DNA from: an uncultured Blautia sp.
GTDB lineage: Bacteria; Bacillota; Clostridia; Lachnospirales; Lachnospiraceae
Direction of reading: 5' to 3'
Assembly (NCBI GenBank): GCA_934364795.1
Contig: CAKRMK010000009.1
Coordinates: 1-64,000 of the forward strand
DNA: 64,000 bases
Numbering within the stretch: position 1 is the first letter of the stretch; each line of letters begins with the position of its first letter. The position numbers and the translations under genes are program-made. Below the pieces are notes generated by a model. It saw only the letters and a program-made list of their open reading frames with translations, had not been told where the DNA came from and searched no databases. Below, piece after piece: positions 42,970 to 52,627 of this stretch.

Positions 42970-44214
42970 ATGGAAGGAACTAAGATAAAATATCAGCTTG
43001 GAACTGAGGAAAACCAAGCCTTTATGAAAAAAATCCGTGATGATCTGTTAAATTTTGGACACAAGTTTCCATCCCCAGGCGGAAGCTCTTATTATCTGGG
43101 CGATGATGGAACACCCTGGAAAGACAGAAACCGTGAAACCTGGATTACCAGCCGTATGACACATGTTTACAGCATCGGTGAAATGCTGGGACATGAAGGC
43201 AGCGAAATGCTGGCAGATGCGGCACTTAAGGGTCTTAGGGGAGAGCTTCACGATGATAAAAACGGCGGCTGGTACGCAGGGCTTACCCCGGAGGGTGAAA
43301 TTGTTCCCACCAAACAGTGTTATGCCCATGCATTTGTAATTCTGGCTGCCTCTTCAGGAGTGCTTGCAAGAAGAGACGGGGCAGAAGAGCTTTTAAAGGA
43401 TGCATTAAAGCTTTATGACCTTCGCTTCTGGAATGAAGAAGAGGGACTTTCTTGTGATACCTGGAATACAGAATTTACAGAGCTGGACTCCTATCGTGGC
43501 ATTAATGCAAACATGCACACAGTTGAGGCTTTTCTTGCAGCAGCAGATGTAACAGGGGATGAGAAATACCGTGTACGTGCAGGCAGGATCATTAACCGTG
43601 TTGTGAACTGGGCAAAGGACAACTGCTGGCGTATTCCGGAGCATTTTACCAGTGACTGGGTTCCGGATCTGGAGTGCAATAAAGAGCGCCCTGATGACCA
43701 GTTTAAGCCATATGGGGCAACACCAGGGCATGGAATTGAATGGGCAAGGCTGATTACCCAGTGGGCACTTTCTACATATGGACAGGCGAGTGACAGTGCG
43801 AAGTCCTATCTGGAAGCAGCAGAGGAATTGTATAACCGTGCTGTAGCAGATGGCTGGAATGCAGATGGAGCTCCTGGAATTGTGTATACAACAGACTGGA
43901 ATGGAAAGCCCATTGTTCATGACAGGATGCACTGGACGCTGGCAGAGGCTATCAATACGTCTGCTGTGCTGTATCGTGTTACCGGCAGGGAAAAATATAA
44001 AGAAGATTATGCACAGTTTATGGAATATCTGGATGAAAAGGTTCTGGATCATGTGAATGGCTCCTGGTTCCATCAGCTGGATCGGGAGAATCATCTTCTT
44101 GAAACAGTATGGCCTGGAAAATCAGACATTTATCACGCATTACAGGCAACTTTGATTCCATACTATGATCCAAGTCTGTCAATTGCAGTGGCAGTGAAGA
44201 AAGGGGCGCGGTAA
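42970..44214 (+). CDS. AGE-family isomerase/epimerase, YihS/mannose isomerase-like
   Basis: The 414-residue alpha/alpha-barrel protein ends with the motif GSWFHQLDRENHLLETVWPGKSDIYHALQATLIP, which is closer to the YihS/D-mannose isomerase branch of the N-acylglucosamine 2-epimerase superfamily than to cellobiose epimerases. Probable histidines: TRMTHV (near 62), HGIEW (near 255) and IYHALQ (near 389). It would interconvert aldose and ketose. ATG at 42970 follows GGGAGGAG. It is followed 2 bases later by the LURP-one-like gene. Confidence 0.85.
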   Translation: MEGTKIKYQLGTEENQAFMKKIRDDLLNFGHKFPSPGGSSYYLGDDGTPWKDRNRETWITSRMTHVYSIGEMLGHEGSEMLADAALKGLRGELHDDKNGGWYAGLTPEGEIVPTKQCYAHAFVILAASSGVLARRDGAEELLKDALKLYDLRFWNEEEGLSCDTWNTEFTELDSYRGINANMHTVEAFLAAADVTGDEKYRVRAGRIINRVVNWAKDNCWRIPEHFTSDWVPDLECNKERPDDQFKPYGATPGHGIEWARLITQWALSTYGQASDSAKSYLEAAEELYNRAVADGWNADGAPGIVYTTDWNGKPIVHDRMHWTLAEAINTSAVLYRVTGREKYKEDYAQFMEYLDEKVLDHVNGSWFHQLDRENHLLETVWPGKSDIYHALQATLIPYYDPSLSIAVAVKKGAR

Positions 44215-44216
44215 AT

Positions 44217-44690
44217 ATGAAGCTTCTGATAAAACAGCGTGTTTTTTCCTGGACAGATACATATGATGTCTATGATGAAAGTGGAAACGTAAAGTATTTT
44301 GTAAAAGCAGAATTTCTTTCTATTGGACACAGGATTCACGTATATGATACAGAGAATCAGGAAGTTGGAATGATCAAAGAAAAGGTTATAACATTGCTTC
44401 CTGTTTTTGAAATTGAAGGTGCAGGAATAAGAGGCAGAATCGAGAAAAAGCTTTCTTTTTTGAAACCAAAATATCAGGTGGATTTTAATGGATGGCAGAT
44501 AAAAGGAGATTTTCTTGCCTGGAATTATGAGGTGACAGATAAACGAGGAGAAGCTGCCGCACGGATTACCAAGGAGCCTCTTCACTGGGGAGATACTTAT
44601 ATAATTGATTATCAGGATCCGGCAGACGAACTGATGACACTGCTTCTTGTACTTGCCATAGATGCGGCGAATTGCAGTGGAGAGGGATGA
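44217..44690 (+). CDS. LURP-one-related (YxjI-like) protein
   Basis: A 157-residue tubby-like beta barrel protein with the pattern LIKQRVFSWTDTYDVYDESGNVKYFVKAEFLSIG at the start, typical of LURP-one/YxjI proteins. No catalytic residues are known for the family; lipid binding or scaffolding is guessed. Close coupling with the AGE gene. Confidence 0.8.
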   Translation: MKLLIKQRVFSWTDTYDVYDESGNVKYFVKAEFLSIGHRIHVYDTENQEVGMIKEKVITLLPVFEIEGAGIRGRIEKKLSFLKPKYQVDFNGWQIKGDFLAWNYEVTDKRGEAAARITKEPLHWGDTYIIDYQDPADELMTLLLVLAIDAANCSGEG

Positions 44691-44699
44691 GACTGGACA

Positions 44700-44752
44700 G
44701 GCACAAATTGTGATGTACATCTTGCAGAAGCCCTTTTGGATGCATGTTCTAA
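44700..44752 (-). repeat. Repeat family A, copy A6 (reverse)
   Basis: GCACAAATTGTGATGTACATC followed by TTGCAGAAGCCCTTTTGG and TGCATGTTCTAA matches copies A3 and A8 in reverse. Confidence 0.7.
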
Positions 44753-44758
44753 TGCATT

Positions 44759-44794
44759 GAAGCTGCATCCGGCAGTAGGTACGGATGCAGCTTC
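44759..44794. terminator. Stem-loop between convergent operons
   Basis: GAAGCTGCATCC (44759-44770) and GGATGCAGCTTC (44783-44794) are exact complements; T-rich sequence lies a few bases later. Confidence 0.7.
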
Positions 44795-44844
44795 AGGAAT
44801 GACTTTAATGACTTTTAGACAAGTTCTAATGCCTGTAAGGGCTT

Positions 44845-47394
44845 TTACATTTCTTCATACTGATTGGATTTCCAGATCACATTTACCAGTCGTGCAATAC
44901 AGGCCTTCAGATCTTCCAGCTTTAAGGTTCCCTGTTCCAGCTCTTTTTTCATATTTTCATGATCGCCGAAGCATCCTGGCATTACCAGGTCATTTCCTGC
45001 CCGCATACAGCCGGAAGCTGTGCAGGTATCGTCTCGTTCTGTTGTTGTCCAGTCTGTCATAATAGCGCCCTTAAAGCCCCATTCATTTCTGGCAACATTG
45101 GTACAAAGATCATGATTATTAGCTGCATGAACTCCATTGATCAGATTGTAGCTGGTCATGATGGATAGTGGCTGTGACTTCTTTACTGCGATTTCAAAAC
45201 CTTTCAGATAAACTTCACGGAGAGTTCTTTCAGAAACAATACTGTCAGAGCCCATGCGGTTATCCTCCTGGTTATTGCAGGCGAAATGTTTTATTGTAGT
45301 TCCGCATCCATAGTTGGACTGAACGCCATTTGTCATAGCAGCTGCCATAGTTCCGGCAACATATGGATCTTCAGAATAGTATTCAAAGTTTCTTCCGCAA
45401 AGCGGGTTTCTGTGAATGTTCATTCCCGGTGCCAGCCATAAGGTTACTCCAAAATGTTCCATTTCTTTTCCAATCATGGCTCCAACTGTTTCAATGAGCT
45501 CTGTATTCCAGGTCTGGGCAAGCATGGTTCCTACCGGAATGGCTGTGCAGTACTGATAGTAACGCTGTCCCGGAAGATCGGCAGGGCCTTCATAAAAAAG
45601 CCCGCCTTCCAGACTGAATTCAAAGGGCATGGAAACAATCCTTCCATCATTTACATGGTAATATTTCATAAGACGAAGACCTGCCGGACCATCTGCAAGT
45701 ACAATGCTTGCCAGCCCTTTTTCTATGGCACATCTGTGTGTCTCACCGGCAGAACCAGGCACTGAAATACCGGCAGCACCAAGATTTCCACCCTGTGCTT
45801 TTCCCGGATCTCCTGCAGCCAGATCGATCAGTTCATCAACAGAAAGTGTATTTACAAAATCCATAGCCTCTGAATCCACCAACTGGCTGTTTTTCTTATA
45901 AACAATTTCTTTTGTCTTAAAATCTTTTCTACAAATTTCAAGAACCGGAAGAAAGTTTTCCTTTGCTTCCTTTTCAAAATTACCCTCTCTAAGTGAGGTT
46001 GTACCTGCTTTTTGCTCCAGTTCCTTTAAAGAATCATGAGATTCCCCACAATACTGACTGGTTTTATCCGGATTAAAAAGATTTTTCACCTTTTCCAGCA
46101 CCACATCTTCATCCAGAGAAAGTTCACCCATCAGTTTTGCACTTTCCAGGCTGTTTCCCACAAACAACCCATAGAACCCTTTTTCCAGGATCCAGGCTGC
46201 CTGTGCTTCATCGTAAGAGGTGAACTGTTCTGGCATTAGCTCAAAAGTGAGCTGCTGCGCCTCCTGTGGCAGCAGGTTCCTTGTCTTTTTGTATGACACC
46301 AGTCGATGGGTTTCTTTTTCAAGATTTCCACCTGGGAGGGAAGTATAAATCTGTACAACTTCTTTACCGGATGTGGCTCCTGTATTTTTTACACATACAG
46401 AAACACGTACTGTATTGTCTGTATTTTTCTGTATATAAAAATCAGAAATTTCAAAATCTGTGTAGGAAAGTCCATATCCAAATCCATACCGGACCGGAAC
46501 CTGAAAGGTATCAAAATAGCGGTATCCCACATAAATTCCTTCTTCGTAAAACTCTTTTTCCACGTTTCCATTGTTGTGGGAAAAAGTAGCCGCATTTGGA
46601 TAATCCTCATATTTGTAAGCCCAGGAATCCACCAGCTTTCCAGAGGGATTTACTTTGCCTGAGATTACATCTGCAAAAGCATTTCCTCCTTCCATTCCCG
46701 GCTGAACGATTACAAGAAGAGCTTTGATATTTTCAAATTCGTCCATAAAGGAAAGGTCGACCTGACCGCCAGCATTCACGGCTACAATTACATTTTTGTA
46801 ACAGGTACAGATGTCTGCAAGCATCTGGTGTTCATCCTCTTTTAGATAATAATCACCTTTTGCTGCGTTTCTGTCCGCACCTTCTCCGGCGACACGGCTA
46901 AGAACGTAGATTGCAGTGTCAGTGTTTGCGTCTGGGGCAGGTTTTTTCACAGGTTCCCCTGTCGGCATGATAAATGGGGTTGTGCTGTAAATAGTAAAAA
47001 AGTCCATTACATCCCCACCATTGCCGCCAGATCTTGTGATAATATCCCTTTTCCAGTCCTGGCGGGCTTTTTCGTAAATTTTATCATAGCTATTGATCCA
47101 GTCCTCACTGGTTACCTGATATCCTGCATTTTTCATTCCCCGGCAGATCGAAACAGTTTCCCGTTCATTTACATCACCGGAACCGGTTCCGCCTTTTATG
47201 GTACGTCCTGCGCCTGCACCATAGATCGCTACGGCGCTTCCCTGCTTCAAAGGAAGCACGTTATCTTCATTTTTCAAAAGTACGATTCCCTCTGAAGCTG
47301 CTTCCCTGGCAATCTGGCGATGATTCAGTTCCCATAACTGTACACCTGGATCTGTAGTTCCTGAAAAAGTTCTTTCTTTTAAAATCCGTTTCAT
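44845..47394 (-). CDS. Circularly permuted GH3 beta-glucosidase family enzyme
   Basis: The 849-residue protein starts with what is normally the C-terminal part of GH3: the alpha/beta sandwich (EAASEGIVLLKNEDNVLPL near 34) and then the fibronectin III-like domain (VCVKNTGATSGKEVVQIY near 340). The (beta/alpha)8-like barrel comes last (DGPAGLRLM near 590, KHFACNNQEDNR, nucleophile Asp in GAIMTDWT at about 781). This reversed domain order is known from rumen Clostridia and Butyrivibrio. No signal peptide: intracellular oligosaccharide hydrolysis. Last gene of the operon with GPH symporter and GH78-like gene. Confidence 0.92.
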   Translation of the reverse strand: MKRILKERTFSGTTDPGVQLWELNHRQIAREAASEGIVLLKNEDNVLPLKQGSAVAIYGAGAGRTIKGGTGSGDVNERETVSICRGMKNAGYQVTSEDWINSYDKIYEKARQDWKRDIITRSGGNGGDVMDFFTIYSTTPFIMPTGEPVKKPAPDANTDTAIYVLSRVAGEGADRNAAKGDYYLKEDEHQMLADICTCYKNVIVAVNAGGQVDLSFMDEFENIKALLVIVQPGMEGGNAFADVISGKVNPSGKLVDSWAYKYEDYPNAATFSHNNGNVEKEFYEEGIYVGYRYFDTFQVPVRYGFGYGLSYTDFEISDFYIQKNTDNTVRVSVCVKNTGATSGKEVVQIYTSLPGGNLEKETHRLVSYKKTRNLLPQEAQQLTFELMPEQFTSYDEAQAAWILEKGFYGLFVGNSLESAKLMGELSLDEDVVLEKVKNLFNPDKTSQYCGESHDSLKELEQKAGTTSLREGNFEKEAKENFLPVLEICRKDFKTKEIVYKKNSQLVDSEAMDFVNTLSVDELIDLAAGDPGKAQGGNLGAAGISVPGSAGETHRCAIEKGLASIVLADGPAGLRLMKYYHVNDGRIVSMPFEFSLEGGLFYEGPADLPGQRYYQYCTAIPVGTMLAQTWNTELIETVGAMIGKEMEHFGVTLWLAPGMNIHRNPLCGRNFEYYSEDPYVAGTMAAAMTNGVQSNYGCGTTIKHFACNNQEDNRMGSDSIVSERTLREVYLKGFEIAVKKSQPLSIMTSYNLINGVHAANNHDLCTNVARNEWGFKGAIMTDWTTTERDDTCTASGCMRAGNDLVMPGCFGDHENMKKELEQGTLKLEDLKACIARLVNVIWKSNQYEEM

Positions 47395-47453
47395 TTTTTG
47401 TGTCTCCTTTGATTCGTGTTCAAATGTGCTGCAGAGTCTTTTCTAAACAGGAT

Positions 47454-47681
47454 CTAAGCCATAAATTCAGCAAAAGCAGCTTTCACTTTTTCCTCATCCT
47501 CTGTGTCTGCATTCAGTACAAGAGTTTTGCTTAAATCCAGGCTGAAAATTCCCATGATGGATTTTGCATCCACATAATATTTTCCGCTCTGTAAATCCAT
47601 ATCGCAGTTAAATTTACTGCAAAGTTTGTTAAATTTATCTGCGTCCTGCATGGACACAATTTTTACATTTAATTTTACCAT
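47454..47681 (-). CDS. HPr-like protein lacking the phosphorylatable histidine
   Basis: A 75-residue HPr fold: the C-terminal half YVDAKSIMGIFSLDLSKTLVLNA retains the Ser46 region (KSIMGIFSL) characteristic of HPr/Crh. At the place of His15 the sequence is DADKFNKLCSKFN, without His. So it cannot transfer phosphate from Enzyme I but might be phosphorylated on serine and act as a Crh-like regulator. It lies between the GH78-like gene and GH3, in one operon. Confidence 0.8.
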   Translation of the reverse strand: MVKLNVKIVSMQDADKFNKLCSKFNCDMDLQSGKYYVDAKSIMGIFSLDLSKTLVLNADTEDEEKVKAAFAEFMA

Positions 47682-47742
47682 AATCTAAATTCTCCTTACA
47701 AGGTTATTAGAGCTTTTTTCGAACTACACAAGGTGTTTACTG

Positions 47743-49315
47743 TCAGCTTTTGAAATACTTCCGCAGCAGGTAGGTTGGTGTACAGCTCCATGCATGGCAG
47801 TAGCTGTTTACAATACTGCTTCCATAGGGGGATTCCGCCGGATTTTCCGGATTATAAAGCTCCCAGAAAGTATCAGCACCGTGATGGATCATTCCTCCCC
47901 AGTAATACTTCATGTATTCCATAGCCTGCTCTTTTTTGCCGCACATAAGAAGTGCTTCCACATAATGATGGTTCATATACGGAGAAACCATGCCTTTTTC
48001 CGGTTTCATAGCAGTTACTTTATCCAGAATTGCAGCACCTTCTGTAGCATCCACAACTCCGGCAAGTACCATCCATACCTGGCTTGCGTAATTGATCTGT
48101 CTGTCTGGTCCGCTTACAAATAAGCCGGTTGTGGAATCAAGAAGATATTTTCTGGCAGCCTGTGTTTTGTCCATGGCTTCTTTTGCAAGCTGGTCAGCCT
48201 TTTCCTGATTTCCCAGAATTTCAGCGATTTCCTGAACCTTTTTTGCACAGAAAACATAAACACCCTGCATGGCAGCCAGTTTATCAAGTCCTTCTGTCCA
48301 GTCAATAAAAGCCCAGAAGCCTTCCTTGCCTTTCATCAGATTTTTTTCATCAAACTGTCTGCCTGCAAGCTCCATCTGACGGTAAGCACATTCACTTAAA
48401 TCCTGCAGAGTTTCTTTGTCCCCGGATGTTTTATAATAATCAAGAAGGGCAGCTCCGAAAAACATGGAATAATCCAGGAGAAAGGTGTCGTCTACAATGA
48501 ATTTGGGCTCTGTGAACAGGCAGGCACTTACCAGTCCGTCCTCTCTTGTCTGTGCGGCGAAAAGATAAAGGCATCTTTTTACCAGGTCAAAATTTTTGAA
48601 GGTATCATAGTTAGCCAGAGCCTGCAGCCTCAAGTCTCCAAGCCACAGTCTGCGGTCACGCTTTGGTCCGTCCTCAAATACAGACTGCATGCAATTCATA
48701 AGAGTGCGAAGGCTTACATGGTCCAGTGCACGGATCATTTTATCGTCGCTTTCAAAAAGCTTTACCTGATCCATGCTTACAGCAGAAACACTGACACAGG
48801 TTACATCCTCTACAACCAGCTGCCATTTCAGGGAAGTATCAATTGCTTCAATTTCCATATAACGGAATGCATAACGTCTGGGTAATTTCAGTTCCACAGG
48901 AAGAACATCAACGTGGATAAATTCCTCCTGAATCCAGCCGCGGCTGATCCATCCATCATAATCAGCAGAATCTTCTGTCATTTCTTTTGCAATTTCTCCG
49001 AATTTCAGGCGGAAAAAAGCAGGTGCATCCTGTGGGCTTCCAACAGAAGAAAGGCGTAAGGTTACATATCCAACCTGGTGATCTCCGAAATCCAGGCACA
49101 GCTTGTCACCTTTGGAAAGATGATAACTGGGAAGATTTTTTATATCATCCTTTTTATTTACCTGGGGATATATGTCATCAGTTTTTATAATTTCTACAAT
49201 AGAAACAGGTTTTACTGTTGTTTCGCGAAGCTTTGGTGCACAGGCTTCTGCTTTTTTTTACAAAGTCATCATTGGTCACACGAACCATATTCAAATCGAT
49301 ACTTACCTCGGGCAT
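47743..49315 (-). pseudogene. GH78-like alpha-L-rhamnosidase family gene with a homopolymer frameshift
   Basis: The ATG at 49315 overlaps the symporter stop (TAATG) and encodes MPEVSIDLNMVRVTNDDFVKK. After a run of eight A (complement of T at 49252-49259) the frame is lost. Seven A would keep it and yield KAEACAPKLRETTVKP and on to FRLKFGEIAKEMTEDSADYDGW, the long open frame (412 codons from 48981). The second part has the alpha/alpha barrel with DGPKRDRRLWLGDLRLQAL, VDDTFLLDY and HAWSCTPTYLL typical of bacterial rhamnosidase-like enzymes. Real mutation, phase variation and sequencing error are all possible. Confidence 0.75.
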
Positions 49316-50673
49316 TAAGCGTTTCTCCTTTCGTCAAGCTCTTTTACAATTTGTGGATAAATTTTATCGAGGTTATAGAATAACATAGTGATAATAGTTG
49401 CAATATTCATAACAATGGGAACCCAGATATACATGGTAGTGATATAGCTCTGTGCAGTCTCGGTCTGTACGGAAAGTGCAGCGTCAAATCCACCGAACTG
49501 AAGCAGGGCGGCACCGATACTGCTGGCAATTGCCATACCAACTTTTCCAATAAATCCGTTTACAGCGGAAAGAGTACCGGCAGTGTTGACTCCGCTTTTC
49601 CATTCGCCATAATCAACAGGGTCTGGCTGCATTGCAAAATGCATACTTCCTTTTAGTCCATATCCGGCAGCTGCAATTACAGCACCGCCAATGAGAACCG
49701 GTACATTTGTGCCGCCAAAGAAGATAATGAGAAGGCCGCCTGCATGTACCACACTTCCTCCGATCATCAGGTTGCGTTTGGTTGTAAGTTTTACAAGGAA
49801 TGGAGCGAGTAAGTTAGTTACAATAGGAACTAATGTTGTAATGGTAGCAACAACCTGTACCATACTTGTATTTTGTACTACATATGTAAAGTAATAGATT
49901 ACAGCACTTGCCTGGATAACGTAACCACCGAAAAACCACACAATATTAAGGGCAAATAATTTCCATGGTCCGTTATGAAGCAGACAGGAAATATTGGCTT
50001 TCAGGCTTACTTTTTCCTGCCGTACCATTACACGTTCTTTGGTATTAAAGAAGCAGAAGAAAAATACAAGACATCCGATTACACCGAAAATGATCATTAC
50101 AATACGAAATCCAAGAGCTTCATTTCCGTTTCCAAATCTGTCTACTAAAGTTAAAGCAAAGGCACTTACTACAGTAGATCCAACAGAAGAAAAGAAGGTT
50201 CTGCAGGAAGCCAGGACTGTTCTTTCGTGAGGATCCTCACTAAGTGCAGGCAGAATAGATGCCATGGGAATGTTTACGATGGTATAAGAGGTAGACAGTA
50301 AAATATAAGTTACATATGCATAAATCAGCATTCCTGTCTGTCCGATATCTGGGACAGAGAAAGCAAGAACAGCTGTTACGCCAAAAGGAATGGCTCCAAA
50401 TAAGATCCAGGGTCTTGATTTTCCCCATTTGGTATTTGTTTTGTCAATGAGATATCCTACGATCAAATCTGAAACACCATCAATGAATTTTGTTACAAGG
50501 AACATAATGCTGACTGCACCTGCATTTAAGTGCATGACATTTGTGTAGAAATACAGCAGATAAAGGGAAATCATCTGCCAGATCAGGTTGCAGGCAAAAT
50601 CAGAAGAGCCGTAGCCAATTCTCTGACGCCACAGACCGATTTTCACTTTCTTTTCAACTTCGTTCATTTTCAT
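49315..50673 (-). CDS. GPH-family sugar:cation symporter
   Basis: The 452-residue MFS-type protein has twelve helices and the GPH features IGYGSSDFACNLIWQMISLYLLYFYT, FIDGVSDLIVGYLIDKT and RPWILFGAIPF. It takes up glycosides, pentosides or hexuronides with Na+ or H+. GGAGG lies 4 bases before the ATG at 50673 or 10 before a second ATG. First gene of the minus-strand operon; the AraC gene on the other side is its likely regulator. Confidence 0.92.
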   Translation of the reverse strand: MKMNEVEKKVKIGLWRQRIGYGSSDFACNLIWQMISLYLLYFYTNVMHLNAGAVSIMFLVTKFIDGVSDLIVGYLIDKTNTKWGKSRPWILFGAIPFGVTAVLAFSVPDIGQTGMLIYAYVTYILLSTSYTIVNIPMASILPALSEDPHERTVLASCRTFFSSVGSTVVSAFALTLVDRFGNGNEALGFRIVMIIFGVIGCLVFFFCFFNTKERVMVRQEKVSLKANISCLLHNGPWKLFALNIVWFFGGYVIQASAVIYYFTYVVQNTSMVQVVATITTLVPIVTNLLAPFLVKLTTKRNLMIGGSVVHAGGLLIIFFGGTNVPVLIGGAVIAAAGYGLKGSMHFAMQPDPVDYGEWKSGVNTAGTLSAVNGFIGKVGMAIASSIGAALLQFGGFDAALSVQTETAQSYITTMYIWVPIVMNIATIITMLFYNLDKIYPQIVKELDERRNA

Positions 50674-50841
50674 TTACCTCCGTGGTTTTGATGGCTTTAC
50701 TTTACTTCTTTTTACTATTTTCTCCAATTGTGATTTTTTTTACGAATTACTGACTTTTTTTACGATTGGCAGATTATGATTTACGAATTTATTTTTCGCT
50801 TTTTTTCCTTGAAAGTGCATGTTATACTGAATTTATCTAAG

Positions 50842-50966
50842 TTAGAGCGTGTACTTTGCAGAAAAATAAAGACAGGATTAGAGCATGTTCGAAAAGGGCT
50901 TTCTGCAAGATGTGTCCCACAAAGTGGGAAATGCGGAGTGCAGGAATGGTTTTCAAACATGCTGTA
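50842..50966. repeat. Repeat family A, copy A7, perhaps two nested copies
   Basis: TTAGAGCGTGTACTTTGCAG at 50842 looks like a truncated copy; TTAGAGCATGTTCGAAAAGG at 50878 begins an 88-bp copy ending CAAACATGCTGTAG, with inner stem TCCCAC-AAA-GTGGGA. It fills most of the 313-base divergent regulatory region between the GPH operon and the AraC gene. Confidence 0.75.
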
Positions 50967-50986
50967 GATTATATGAGGTTTGTACT

Positions 50987-51988
50987 ATGAAATTAAGCAG
51001 AGTTGAATTTCAAAATTACATACATTCTTATGAAACTGATGAAATTTTTTACCGGGATCTTTATTTTGCCCAAAAAGACCATCCGGAAACTTTCACAGAA
51101 TATTGCCAGGGGTTGGACCGGAATCTGATCACCAGCCACAGGCTTTTTGTGCCTGCCTTGCGGAAAGAAGCCTGGTATCCCTATATGGAAGAAAATGATC
51201 TGTTCCAGGATTTTAAAGGAAATATTATACTTTGCAAACATTATCGTTATACTCCTGTATTTTCCCATGAACATGAATTTTTTGAAATCCTGTGTGTGTA
51301 TGATGGAACTGTCCATACCACCATACAGGGGATTTCCCATGTACTGCATACAGGAGATATCTGTATTATACCACCTCATACCAAGCACAGTGTGGGGGTT
51401 TTTGATGACAGTATTGCAGTTAATATTTTGGTTCGTGGCTCTACGTTCCAGTCTACTTTTTTCCAGACCCTTACAGCGGACAGCTCGCTGGCACAGTTTT
51501 TTGCACATGTATTGTATCATAAAACAGAGGGAAATTTCCTGATTTTTCATGCTGGAAATGATAATATTGTTATAGAATTTCTGGAAAATCTTTTTATAGA
51601 ATATCTTGGACATGAGAAATACAGCTATACGTTTCTTAATTCCATGCTGGTTTTGTTCTGGGCGCAGCTTTTGCGGTATCATGAAAATCATATAGAATCT
51701 ATTCTTACCAAGGATACCAGCGGAAGCTCCATGACGGAAATCCTGAATTATCTGAACCGTAATTATCAGACTGTTACGTTAAGCGATACTGCGGCACATT
51801 TTGGCTACAGTGTTTCCCATTTCAGCACATTGATAAAGGAAGGTACAGGGCGCACCTTCCTTCAGATCATACGGGATATTAAGCTAAACCAGGCATGCCG
51901 CGCTCTTAGGGAAACTTCTTTAAGTATTCCGGCAATCTGTGAACTGGTGGGATATGAGACTCCGGAGCATTTCATGCGTACTTTTTAA
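50987..51988 (+). CDS. AraC-family regulator truncated by a nonsense codon
   Basis: The 333-residue frame has an N-terminal cupin sensor (FSHEHEFFEILCVYDGTVHTTI...LHTGDICIIPPHTKHSV) and an AraC double helix-turn-helix (LNRNYQTVTLSDTAAHFGYSVSHFSTLIKEGTGRTFLQIIRDIKL). It stops in HFMRTF, where family members continue FKKxYGxTPxxYR. The next codons after the TAA at 51986 are exactly KAYGMTPGEYRKRQGEK, ending at 52042. One base change (AAA to TAA) explains it. The last 18 residues, part of the second DNA-binding helix region, are lost. Confidence 0.85.
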   Translation: MKLSRVEFQNYIHSYETDEIFYRDLYFAQKDHPETFTEYCQGLDRNLITSHRLFVPALRKEAWYPYMEENDLFQDFKGNIILCKHYRYTPVFSHEHEFFEILCVYDGTVHTTIQGISHVLHTGDICIIPPHTKHSVGVFDDSIAVNILVRGSTFQSTFFQTLTADSSLAQFFAHVLYHKTEGNFLIFHAGNDNIVIEFLENLFIEYLGHEKYSYTFLNSMLVLFWAQLLRYHENHIESILTKDTSGSSMTEILNYLNRNYQTVTLSDTAAHFGYSVSHFSTLIKEGTGRTFLQIIRDIKLNQACRALRETSLSIPAICELVGYETPEHFMRTF

Positions 51989-52073
51989 AAAGCATATGGA
52001 ATGACGCCGGGGGAATACAGGAAGCGGCAGGGGGAAAAATAATTTATTTCCCAAAGCTGTGGCAGCTGGAAAT

Positions 52074-52352
52074 TTATTCGTCCCAGCCCTCATACAAACG
52101 TATATTCACCTGAATATTTCTTACTACATCGCCATCCTCAAGTTCCATATCATCAGGATCTGTGATTGGCGGCAGCTCCGGTACTTCTTCAGAAAGCTCC
52201 ACAGAAATCCAGTCAAAGGCTGCTGCGTTTGCATTTTCAATGGCGTCATCCAGGGTGTCACCCTCGCCAAAGCAGCCCTCCAGATCCGGGAAAGTGCCTC
52301 TGTAGCGGCCGTCCTCTGTTTTTTTGAAAACTGCAGGATATATAAATTTCAT
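52074..52352 (-). CDS. HicB-like antitoxin-type protein
   Basis: A 92-residue protein with the HicB fold KFIYPAVFKKTEDGRYRGTFPDLEGCFGEGDTLDDAIENANAAAFDWI and an acidic C-terminal part instead of a ribbon-helix-helix or HTH. No HicA gene is adjacent, so it is an orphan. AGGAGG lies before the ATG on the minus strand. Such orphans are common in gut Clostridia. Confidence 0.85.
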   Translation of the reverse strand: MKFIYPAVFKKTEDGRYRGTFPDLEGCFGEGDTLDDAIENANAAAFDWISVELSEEVPELPPITDPDDMELEDGDVVRNIQVNIRLYEGWDE

Positions 52353-52627
52353 GATATTTTAAACCTCCTGGTATAAAGTTATTCTTATTTTAAGAGTAAA
52401 AATATTATAAGCGTTTATGTGCGGAAATACAAGCAGATTTAAACACATTGCGAAATCCTGATTTAGGACTGATTTAGGTGCATGGCGAAGCGGTTGCTGT
52501 TCAGAGCGTGAGCAGTAACATTGTCAGTACTGTATTACTGTATTGTAAAGAATACTTTAGAATGGTATTCTTATACTATAGAGGTTTCTATAGCAGAAGC
52601 AGTAAAACATGTGAAAGGCGGTGGATT

